From an uncultured Clostridia bacterium (lineage in GTDB: Bacteria; Bacillota; Clostridia; Lachnospirales; Lachnospiraceae), in NCBI GenBank assembly GCA_946405675.1, contig CAMJIC010000157.1:1-5869 (forward strand): 5,869 nucleotides of DNA, given 5' to 3'. Positions 1 to 5,869 of this stretch are shown here, piece after piece. Made by a program: the position numbers and the translations under genes. Numbering within the stretch: the first letter of the stretch is position 1; each line of letters begins with the position of its first letter. The notes under the pieces are model-generated. The model searched no databases. It was given only the letters and a program-made list of their open reading frames with translations, and was not told the origin of the DNA.

Positions 1-391
1 TTGTCATTCCTATAGAAAGAGCGGTATCCCCTTTTGAGAGATATGTGATGACATTACTTGATGTACCTCCTGGACAGGTCCCGACAAGAATCACCCCTGC
101 GAGGAGCTCATTACTCAGCATGAAAAAACGGCCAAGCGAAAATGCAAGTAAAGGCATTACAATGAATTGTGCAAGACATCCGACAATGACATCACGCGGC
201 TGTAAAAAAACGATAGCAAAATCTGACAGCTTCATTGTCAGACCCATTCCAAACATAATGATCATCAGAAGATAATTGATCCACTGTGTCTGTATCCACA
301 GGCATGTTCCAGGCAAAAACAATGCCAATGCTGCAATAGCCAATACGATCCATGCCATATATTTTCCAACAGAATCACTTATTCTTCTCAT
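1..391 (-). CDS. Bile acid:sodium symporter (BASS) family transporter, N-terminal part; 3' end beyond the window
   Basis: Reading the minus strand from ATG at 391 gives 130 open codons that run off the left edge. BASS proteins are inner-membrane carriers that usually couple organic-anion transport to sodium. Bacterial substrates include bile acids, pantoate and keto acids, so the substrate here is not known. The fragment shows hydrophobic segments at about residues 11-30, 37-53, 68-92 and 94-108. It carries the family signatures FGMGLTMKLSDF (residues 47-58) and CPGGTSSNVITYLSKGD (106-122), the latter from the conserved crossover region. Family members are about 300-330 residues, so some 40% is visible. 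The start is supported by GGAG five bases upstream. An in-frame ATG at 434 would add 14 residues but has no ribosome binding site. Third codon positions look more A/T-rich than in the mannosidase. The family call is firm; the substrate is open. Confidence 0.88.
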   Translation of the reverse strand, partial: MRRISDSVGKYMAWIVLAIAALALFLPGTCLWIQTQWINYLLMIIMFGMGLTMKLSDFAIVFLQPRDVIVGCLAQFIVMPLLAFSLGRFFMLSNELLAGVILVGTCPGGTSSNVITYLSKGDTALSIGMT

Positions 392-396
392 ACCCG

Positions 397-400
397 CTCC
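397..400 (-). promoter_or_regulatory. Ribosome binding site of the BASS transporter
   Basis: GGAG on the minus strand lies 5 bases before the ATG at 391. It favours this start over the in-frame ATG at 434, which has no Shine-Dalgarno-like sequence in front of it. Confidence 0.55.
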
Positions 401-438
401 CGCCCAGGATTTATAGAATTCTTTCCCGCACATTCCAT

Positions 439-678
439 TCAGGCACTGCGATTCGCTTTACCTATTATTTCCAGCCTATCCGCTTCCACATGACACGGAA
501 AGAACAGGATCTCAACCCCTTCCTTTTTCGCCGCATCCATAGCCACTCCAAATTCCGGATGCGTCTCGATCGGGCGAACCTCAGTCACTCCATCCATCTG
601 TATTACAAAGGAAAGGATCGCGTGATATCCTGTTTTCTTTGCCTTTATCAGCTCCCATATATGCTTAACCCCTCTCCT
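439..678 (-). pseudogene. sfsA: sfsA remnant: C-terminal ~79 codons only
   Basis: The minus-strand frame ending with TGA at 441-439 encodes a stretch that matches the C-terminal third of SfsA (sugar fermentation stimulation protein, a DNA-binding, nuclease-fold-related protein). It begins RRGVKHIWELIKAKK, continues GYHAILSFVIQMDGV and THPEFG, and ends near EGVEILFFPCHVEAD. In intact clostridial SfsA (about 230 residues) the RGxKH motif follows the PD-(D/E)xK-like core. Here everything before that motif is missing. Upstream the same frame runs into the 3' end of the amidohydrolase gene and encodes unrelated sequence, so homology stops abruptly near 678-690. No proper start codon and ribosome binding site precede it in frame. 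I infer a gene broken by deletion or recombination, without function. The assignment is from remembered family sequence and needs a database search. Confidence 0.8.
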
Positions 679-1831
679 GGCCGACCGCACAGGATGCATA
701 CAGCTGCGCTGCATGCGGTATCGCGCTGTCATCCGCAAAAAAACGCGGTGTATGCAGCTCATGTATATCAGCACCTGCCGCCCTGCTCCCAATCCAGAAA
801 AAGAAGCTTGGTACATACTCCCTGTACAGCGCAAAGTCTTCGCTGGCAAGAGATGGCACCGCATCCGTCAATATGCTGCCGCTCCTTTCCGCAAAACGAA
901 CCGCCTTTTGGGTCATCTCAGGAGTATTCAGTACTGCCGGAATCCGCTCTTTCCAGATGAGCTCCGAATGACATTCATATGCCTGGGCCGTGTGGTCAAC
1001 AATCTCTTTTACGCGCTCAATCATACGGTCCAGCACAGCTTCAGAAAGCGACCTCACCGTAGCCTTCATGCAGACCTGATCTACCACAAGATTTGCAGGG
1101 CTCCCGCCTTCAATCATATTGATTGAGAGGATCCCTGCCTCCAGCGGATTGATGTTCCTGCTGACTACCGTCTGCAAAGATGAAATCATGGCCGCTGCAC
1201 AGACGATAGGATCCACATTCAGGTGCGGCATGGAACCATGCCCGCCGGCTCCATAGACAATAATGTCAAAGTTCCTTTTCGCCGACATCAGCGCTCCTTC
1301 CCGGCATACTACCCTGCCAACCTCCACAGAAGGCCAGTTATGCATGCCGTAGCACGCATCCGGATGGATCCGGTCAAAGAGCCCTGCATCAATCAGCATC
1401 CTCGCACCGGTCGTTCCTTCTTCCGCCGGCTGGAACACCAGATCAACCGTCGGGAGATCCTTCCCCTCCTGTTTCATTCTTGCAAGCATCAGAGCCGCCC
1501 CGCAGAGGGCTGTCGTGTGAAGGTCGTGTCCGCACGCATGCATCACGCCCGGAACGGTCGATTTCCAGGGGATCTCCACCTGCTCTGTCTGTGGCAAAGC
1601 ATCGATATCCGCCCTCAGCATGATCTCTCCGCAGCCCTGACCGCCGGAGATCTGCGCCACCACACCGGTTTCAACAGGAAGGCTGATGATCCGGCATCCC
1701 GGCAGGGCAGACAGAAACTCCCGGATCTTATGCGTTGTGCGGAATTCCTTCCGGGACAATTCCGGGTGCTGATGCAGATCGTGCCGGAATCTGGTCAACA
1801 TCCGGATGTCTTCACTTGTCAATCGTCTCAT
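665..1831 (-). CDS. M20D-family metal-dependent amidohydrolase (N-acyl-amino acid / hippurate hydrolase type)
   Basis: This 388-residue cytoplasmic enzyme would hydrolyse the amide bond of N-acyl amino acids or similar conjugates such as N-acetyl-, benzoyl- or indoleacetyl-amino acids. The exact substrate cannot be read from sequence. M20D signatures appear in order: RHDLHQHPELS (16-26), RADIDALP (73-80), HACGHDLHTT (98-107), FQPAEE (133-138), MHNWP (163-167), GGHGSMPH (196-203) and SEDFA (330-334). Expected metal ligands are C100, H102, E138, H164 and H360, with E137 as the catalytic base; all are present. The middle section from about residue 180 to 295 is the usual dimerisation domain. Length is normal for the family. 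The ATG lies 4 bases after the stop of the HIT gene, so the two are probably one transcript with coupled translation. GGAG at 1848-1845 is the nearest ribosome binding site, rather far at 13 bases. The 3' end abuts and slightly overlaps the sfsA remnant. Confidence 0.93.
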   Translation of the reverse strand: MRRLTSEDIRMLTRFRHDLHQHPELSRKEFRTTHKIREFLSALPGCRIISLPVETGVVAQISGGQGCGEIMLRADIDALPQTEQVEIPWKSTVPGVMHACGHDLHTTALCGAALMLARMKQEGKDLPTVDLVFQPAEEGTTGARMLIDAGLFDRIHPDACYGMHNWPSVEVGRVVCREGALMSAKRNFDIIVYGAGGHGSMPHLNVDPIVCAAAMISSLQTVVSRNINPLEAGILSINMIEGGSPANLVVDQVCMKATVRSLSEAVLDRMIERVKEIVDHTAQAYECHSELIWKERIPAVLNTPEMTQKAVRFAERSGSILTDAVPSLASEDFALYREYVPSFFFWIGSRAAGADIHELHTPRFFADDSAIPHAAQLYASCAVGQERG

Positions 1832-1835
1832 GTTC

Positions 1836-2276
1836 TCAGCAGTTCTCCAATGCTTCCCTGATGTCCTGAATCATTTTCCCATACTCTTCCTCGGTCAGGT
1901 ATACCTTGTCCGGATTCATCTGGAACACACCGCCCCACTCATCACCATCCTTGTATTTCGGTACAAGGTGCATATGAAGGTGGCATCCCGTGTCACCATA
2001 AGCTCCGTAGTTCAGCTTGTCCGGATGGAATACCTTGTGTATGGCCTTTGCCGCACGGTTCACATCAGCGAAGAACCGGTTCCTCATCGCATCGCTGATA
2101 TCCACGATTTCACTCACATGATCCTGGTAGGCAACAATACAGCGGCCCGGTTTGCTCTGTTCTTTGAAAAGGATCAGCTGGCTGACATCCATTTCGCAGA
2201 TCTTAATTCCAAATTTCGCAAGGAGTTCCCCGCCCTGGCAGTATCCACAGTTCTCACCAATAATCTCCGGTTTCAT
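1836..2276 (-). CDS. HIT-family protein (histidine triad nucleotide-binding hydrolase/transferase)
   Basis: This is a 146-residue cytoplasmic protein of the histidine triad family, which hydrolyses or transfers nucleotide phosphoramidates, dinucleotide polyphosphates and related adducts. The substrate here is unknown. The triad is HLHMHLV at residues 99-105; by family knowledge the middle histidine, H101, is the nucleophile. An N-terminal CGYC pair (C10, C13), with H53 in YQDHV and H99, could form the structural zinc site seen in some HIT proteins; this is inference. Other family-like stretches are GRCIVAYQDHV and NYGAYGDTG. I chose ATG at 2276 because AAGGA sits 7 bases upstream. The frame stays open to a TTG at 2312, which would add 12 residues without a comparable ribosome binding site. 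It is the first gene of the pair with the amidohydrolase, following a 390-bp spacer that should hold its promoter. Confidence 0.92.
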   Translation of the reverse strand: MKPEIIGENCGYCQGGELLAKFGIKICEMDVSQLILFKEQSKPGRCIVAYQDHVSEIVDISDAMRNRFFADVNRAAKAIHKVFHPDKLNYGAYGDTGCHLHMHLVPKYKDGDEWGGVFQMNPDKVYLTEEEYGKMIQDIREALENC

Positions 2277-2283
2277 AACATCT

Positions 2284-2288
2284 TCCTT
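2284..2288 (-). promoter_or_regulatory. Ribosome binding site of the HIT gene; fixes the start at 2276
   Basis: The minus strand reads AAGGA followed by 7 bases and ATG. The spacing is close to ideal and decides for this start rather than the upstream TTG at 2312. Confidence 0.75.
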
Positions 2289-2336
2289 TCTGACTTCTTT
2301 CAGCCTGTTCAAATTCAGTCTTCTTTGTCCTGAAGC

Positions 2337-2348
2337 AAGTGTTCACTT
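2337..2348. promoter_or_regulatory. Short operator-like inverted repeat upstream of the HIT gene
   Basis: AAGTG-TT-CACTT is a perfect inverted repeat with 5-bp arms and a 2-base centre, 61 to 72 bases before the HIT start. Its position would suit a regulator site. However, it is short enough to occur by chance, and no clear -35/-10 pair surrounds it. Confidence 0.15.
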
Positions 2349-2596
2349 ACTCCTGTTCCTGCTCTGTATCGCAGCAACTTCAAGCATTGCCTGATTCCCT
2401 TGTTGCAGTACATGCAAGGGCACATGATTCAGATGCTATTCTATCACAAACGTGGAACAAAAACTGAAAAACAGGCCTGCCACATACCAAATTCTGAAAT
2501 CTGACTTGTGAGCATTGACTATGAGTAAATGAAAGCAGACATAAGCACACTCCACTCATGAGGCATGTTTTAAGTGCTTCGGGCTGTCCTGAACAG

Positions 2597-2650
2597 TTAT
2601 GAAAATGCATCAATGAAATTATCTTCCGCTATTGCTTTTATTTCTATCAT
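2597..2650 (-). pseudogene. Possible 5' stump of a lost gene (17 codons)
   Basis: An ATG at 2650, 17 bases after the mannosidase stop, is preceded by GGGAAG with 8-base spacing, a good ribosome binding site. It encodes MIEIKAIAEDNFIDAFS and then stops with TAA. The peptide reads like a typical start of a soluble protein, loosely like GNAT acetyltransferases that open with MIxIKxIxExN. Neither of the other two frames clearly continues that family downstream. I infer the intact beginning of a gene that followed the mannosidase in an operon and has since been destroyed. A genuine small peptide or chance are the alternatives. Confidence 0.3.
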
Positions 2651-2667
2651 GTGTTTCTCTTCCCTTG

Positions 2668-5600
2668 TCAGAATAATACACGGAAAGTCATGATCTCATA
2701 CGGCCTGATCGTAAGTTTTACATGGTTCTCCTGCAGGTTAACATCCTCCAGCACGTCCTCCAGCAGATTCGCAGTTCTTACTGACCGGGGTTCAATTCCA
2801 AATGTCAAAGTCACATCTGAACGTGCCCCATGGCATTCATACATACGTACAATGATATCTTCACCATCCAGCTGCTGTTTGACCGTCTCCACGATCACAT
2901 TTTCCTTATCTGTCCGGACAAACGGCGGCAGGGCACAGGAAAGCAAAGGCGATGATGTCATGAGTCCGGCAACGGTCATAACCGGGATATTGAGCTTATA
3001 AGCAGCCGCAGGAATGTCCGCCCTGCGCCAGTCTCCCGGATGCGGCATGATGGAGTAGGTGAAATGATGCGTCTCCTGGTCTGCCTCAGGGTTGGGATAG
3101 GTGGAAGACTTCAGCAGTGTCAGGGCCAAGCTGTCTTCATCTGCGGAGTATCCATATTTACAGTCATTCATCAGGCTGAATCCATATTCTGCCTCCGATA
3201 CGTCCGCCCACTTATGCGCGCAGACCTCGAACCTGGCCACATCCCAGCTGGTGTTTTTATGGGTAGCCCGCCTGACATTTGCGTACTGAATATCATAGGT
3301 TGCCTCGTTATAAAAAATATCCACTGGGAAATGTGCCTTCAGCATGTAATGTGCCTCTTTCCAGTCAACCGTCGTCTCAAAGTCCACTCTGTCAAGATTC
3401 CTGTAGAAAACAAGATCCTGCCAGATATCCGAGTGGTTGAATCTGTAATGGACTCGGAGGCGTGCCTGCACCGGCCCTTCCGAAACCACAGTCACATCCC
3501 TGACATCCGTCACTTCCCAGCTTTTCCGGTCATAGTATATGTTGATATCCCACGCGTCATAATTATGCGGGCGGTTTTCATAGCAGACAATCCGGTTCAG
3601 TGCCTGTCCCGGCCTGCATAACTGCCTGCCGCTGCGCCTGTCAATCAACGATGTAATACGCATGGCAGAATCAAATGTCCCCTTGAAAAAAGGCGTTTCA
3701 AACCCATGCCTGTCAGCATGTACGGTGCCTGTCTTTGAACAGACATCTGCATATTCCTCAGAAGAAGCATCTGCATATTCCTCAGAAGAAGCATCCTCAT
3801 ATTTCATGGAAGAGGCATCCGCGCCTTTCCCTGCAGGACGCAGATCCCGGCATGTATCCGTGTCATTATCCCGCACGAAACAAAATGCCTTGCCGGACAA
3901 AGGCGGAAGTCCTTTCACATATGAGCACGCTTTTCCTTCTACAAACTGCACAGGGGATAATATGCCATTCTCATCCTGTATCGCGCGGGTTCCTTCCGGT
4001 GCTTCGAACCAGATGACATCATCCCTGCACCACGAGAGAGAATTGAAGGCAAACAGATCTCCCCTGTATCTGCCTGAAAGAAATTGCAGAGCCGCTAATC
4101 GGATGTCCTCTGTTTTCGACATGGCATCCGTATACATGACAAATGCGTCATCATATACTTTTTTGATGGATGATCCGGGAAGGATATCATGAAACTGCAG
4201 AGTCAAAACTGTCTCCCAAATCTCATGCAATTCCTCTGCCGGATACTTCATGCCGCAGGCCACATGTGCATAGCTGCACAAAAGCTCCGCATCTCGAAGC
4301 GCAAGCTCCATCTTGCGGTTGAAGCGCTTATTTCGCGCCATCGCGGTATAGGTTCCCCGGTGATATTCCAGGTAGAGCTCACCGCTCCATTTAGGAAGAT
4401 CCCTCCGATCCAGAACCCGCTTCTCCAATTCCTCAAAAAAGGTGTCTGGCATACACTGGCGCACTGCAGGCGTACCTGGATGAGGCACCGACATTCGCCT
4501 GGCATTTTCCACCATCCAGTCTGTAGGGCCTCCGCCACCGTCCCCGAATCCATAGGAAACCAAAAAATGGCTGTCCAGTGATTTCTGCTGGAACCGCTGC
4601 CATCCGCCCCTGACCTGGGTCGGCGTCAGCATCGCGTTGTAGGTGGTAAACCATGCCAGATCCAGATGGGATTCGTAGTCAGAGGAAGCATCCCTCGATG
4701 GGGTAAAATGAGTAAGCACCTGTGTCCCGTCAATTCCTTTCCACAAAAAAGTATCATACGGAGACAGGTTAAACTCGCTCCAGCTCAGCTTGGAGGTCAT
4801 AAAATAGTCTATGCCTGATTTTTTCATGATCTGCGGAAGCGCGGCAGAGTAACCGAACACATCTGGCAGCCAAAGGATACGTGTCCTGCTTCCGAATTCC
4901 TTTTGGAAGAACTCCTGCCCGTGCAGAAACTGCCTCACCAGGGATTCCCCCGAAGGAATATTACAGTCCGCTTCCACCCACATGCCGCCTTCCGGTTTCC
5001 ACTGACCTCTTTTTACTGCTTCCTTGATCCGCCCATAAAGCTGCGGTTGATCCTCTTTTACAAACTGATAAAGAAGCGGCTGGCTGCTCATGAACCGAAA
5101 GTCCGGATAACGATCCATCAGCTTCAGCATGCTCGCAAAGGATCTGATCGCCTTGTGACGGGTCTGGTGAAGATCCCACAGCCATGCACAGTCAATATGC
5201 GTATGGCCGATACAATCCGCAACAGCCTCCGCCTTCAGTTCTTTGCGCCTGTCATAATACTCCGCCTGCAAGAAACGCCTGGCTCGTGCAATAGACAGGC
5301 TGAACTCCTCACTCTGAGGATTCCTGAGATCCAGCATGTCCAGAGCGTCTGACAAAATCCCCAGCGTCATCTCCCTGTCGCGCTCGCCTTCCGGGCACAG
5401 GCATGCTGCTTCCCAGGGAACACGGATATCATATATCAGGCCCGCCACTTCTATGTTGATATCTTTCAGCTGAACGAAAAGACGCGCAGGAGTTTCGATC
5501 CCCTCATGCACAGGAACATATCCTTCGAAAAGAATGTCATAATCCCTCTCATGAGCCGGATGATCGGCCAGAACCAGATCATGGTGCTTTGTATCAAACG

Positions 5601-5869
5601 CCTGCTCAATCCGGCCATCCACCCATACAACAATCTGCGGATTAACAGCTTCCCATTCCGCTTCCCTGCCTGTAAGTACACTGAGTACGGTCTGATCCCG
5701 GAAAGACTCCGGCACGCGGACATGAAACCGGAAATCAACCCATTCCTGCCCGTTTTCACTCCAGAAACTGCCATTATCAAATGGTTTCCAGTCATCCTGA
5801 CCATGCACAGCATACTGGATCCCTTCCACCGGTATCGCCTGGATTATCCGGAAGTCTTCCAGCACCTCC
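2668..5869 (-). CDS. GH38 alpha-mannosidase; 5' end beyond the window
   Basis: This is a retaining, divalent-metal-dependent exo-alpha-mannosidase of glycoside hydrolase family 38. It would trim alpha-linked mannose from imported glycans, and no signal peptide is visible in the part seen, so it is probably cytoplasmic. Residues are counted from the GTG at 5865. About residues 1-150 form the N-terminal beta-rich domain of long bacterial/MAN2C1-like members. The catalytic domain starts at GHTHIDCAWLW (220-230), with metal ligands H223 and D225. The nucleophile is D335 in WLPDVFGYS, and the last ligand is H559 in FHDILPGSS. The C-terminal beta-sandwich ends in IRPYEIMTFRVLF. The 1065 residues match the usual size, but homologues carry perhaps 15-25 more at the N terminus. 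GTG 5865 touches GGAG with no spacing and is in frame with GAG before it, so it is probably internal. A DASSEEYA repeat lies at 683-706. Confidence 0.95.
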   Translation of the reverse strand, partial: EVLEDFRIIQAIPVEGIQYAVHGQDDWKPFDNGSFWSENGQEWVDFRFHVRVPESFRDQTVLSVLTGREAEWEAVNPQIVVWVDGRIEQAFDTKHHDLVLADHPAHERDYDILFEGYVPVHEGIETPARLFVQLKDINIEVAGLIYDIRVPWEAACLCPEGERDREMTLGILSDALDMLDLRNPQSEEFSLSIARARRFLQAEYYDRRKELKAEAVADCIGHTHIDCAWLWDLHQTRHKAIRSFASMLKLMDRYPDFRFMSSQPLLYQFVKEDQPQLYGRIKEAVKRGQWKPEGGMWVEADCNIPSGESLVRQFLHGQEFFQKEFGSRTRILWLPDVFGYSAALPQIMKKSGIDYFMTSKLSWSEFNLSPYDTFLWKGIDGTQVLTHFTPSRDASSDYESHLDLAWFTTYNAMLTPTQVRGGWQRFQQKSLDSHFLVSYGFGDGGGGPTDWMVENARRMSVPHPGTPAVRQCMPDTFFEELEKRVLDRRDLPKWSGELYLEYHRGTYTAMARNKRFNRKMELALRDAELLCSYAHVACGMKYPAEELHEIWETVLTLQFHDILPGSSIKKVYDDAFVMYTDAMSKTEDIRLAALQFLSGRYRGDLFAFNSLSWCRDDVIWFEAPEGTRAIQDENGILSPVQFVEGKACSYVKGLPPLSGKAFCFVRDNDTDTCRDLRPAGKGADASSMKYEDASSEEYADASSEEYADVCSKTGTVHADRHGFETPFFKGTFDSAMRITSLIDRRSGRQLCRPGQALNRIVCYENRPHNYDAWDINIYYDRKSWEVTDVRDVTVVSEGPVQARLRVHYRFNHSDIWQDLVFYRNLDRVDFETTVDWKEAHYMLKAHFPVDIFYNEATYDIQYANVRRATHKNTSWDVARFEVCAHKWADVSEAEYGFSLMNDCKYGYSADEDSLALTLLKSSTYPNPEADQETHHFTYSIMPHPGDWRRADIPAAAYKLNIPVMTVAGLMTSSPLLSCALPPFVRTDKENVIVETVKQQLDGEDIIVRMYECHGARSDVTLTFGIEPRSVRTANLLEDVLEDVNLQENHVKLTIRPYEIMTFRVLF
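3744..3815. repeat. 24-bp tandem repeat, three copies, inside the mannosidase gene
   Basis: Copies at 3744-3767 and 3768-3791 are identical. The third, 3792-3815, matches at 17 of 24 bases. On the coding strand the unit gives the octapeptide DASSEEYA twice, preceded by the diverged DASSMKYE (residues 683-706). It falls between the catalytic part and the C-terminal beta-sandwich. The unit is a multiple of three, so copy-number change would lengthen or shorten this acidic, serine-rich linker without breaking the frame. Confidence 0.95.

Larger units (their letters stand above)
2277..2596. other. Spacer without a recognisable gene
   Basis: This stretch lies between the 17-codon stump and the HIT gene. 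All six frames are short or carry no family I know. A 77-codon minus-strand frame (2613-2380) is cysteine- and histidine-rich in an unlikely way and has no good ribosome binding site. It contains a 6-bp inverted repeat, CCCTTG (2397-2402) with CAAGGG (2415-2420), without a T-run. The short palindrome at 2337-2348 also lies here. I could not find a convincing sigma-70 promoter, although one for the HIT gene is expected. The many interrupted frames are compatible with a decayed gene. Confidence 0.6.

Noticed and set aside
410..415. TATAAA as a -10 box for the transporter gene
   Set aside because: No acceptable -35 hexamer lies 16-18 bases upstream, and such hexamers are common by chance.
352..960. 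Plus-strand 202-codon frame over the sfsA remnant and amidohydrolase 3' end
   Set aside because: It is antisense to recognised coding sequence, resembles no known protein, and is rich in Pro, His, Arg and Ser as expected of a shadow frame.
1223..2333. Plus-strand frames opposite the amidohydrolase and HIT genes
   Set aside because: They mirror real genes with clear catalytic motifs on the minus strand and have no recognisable domains.
2397..2420. CCCTTG/CAAGGG inverted repeat as a transcription terminator
   Set aside because: The stem is 6 bp with a 12-base loop and no T-run follows on either strand.
2380..2613. Minus-strand 77-codon frame in the spacer as a small Cys-rich protein
   Set aside because: It has no good ribosome binding site, no recognised motif, and an irregular composition typical of noncoding DNA.
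3744..3815. CRISPR-like array
   Set aside because: The repeats are directly adjacent without spacers and lie in frame within a coding gene.
3662..4192. Plus-strand frames with repeated SAYSSEEA or HLHIPQKK peptides
   Set aside because: The repeats are only the antisense reading of the 24-bp tandem repeat in the mannosidase gene.
5862..5869. GGAG-GTG at the right edge as ribosome binding site and start of the mannosidase
   Set aside because: There is no spacing between GGAG and GTG, the frame stays open to the edge, and GH38 homologues extend further at the N terminus; the true start is most likely outside.

Overview
The window holds ordinary-looking bacterial chromosomal DNA with every supportable gene on the minus strand, so it is transcribed from right to left. 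Protein similarities, recognised from memory only, point to an anaerobic Firmicute of the class Clostridia, possibly a gut Lachnospiraceae-like organism. The clues are the HIT protein type, the SfsA remnant and the bile acid:sodium symporter (BASS) sequence. This placement is an inference.

From right to left, about 3.2 kb is a GH38 alpha-mannosidase whose first codons lie beyond the right edge. It contains an unusual three-copy octapeptide repeat between its catalytic and C-terminal parts. A roughly 390-bp spacer follows with no convincing intact gene. It begins with a 17-codon open frame carrying a good ribosome binding site, which looks like the stump of a lost gene. Next come a HIT-family nucleotide-binding protein and, 4 bases after its stop, an M20D amidohydrolase, very likely co-transcribed.

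At the 3' end of the amidohydrolase, in another frame, lies the last ~79 codons of sfsA without the rest of that gene. This marks a deletion or recombination junction. To the left, a BASS-family transporter begins at position 391 and runs off the left edge. It is visible only by reading the open frame out of the window. Its codons look more A/T-rich in third position than those of the mannosidase.

Functionally, the mannosidase would trim alpha-mannosides in the cytoplasm. The amidohydrolase would release amino acids from N-acyl conjugates. The transporter would move an organic anion. The HIT protein would act on a nucleotide conjugate. I see no strong evidence of a new multi-gene system. The points worth a second look are the sfsA scar, the in-frame repeat in the mannosidase and the decayed spacer.
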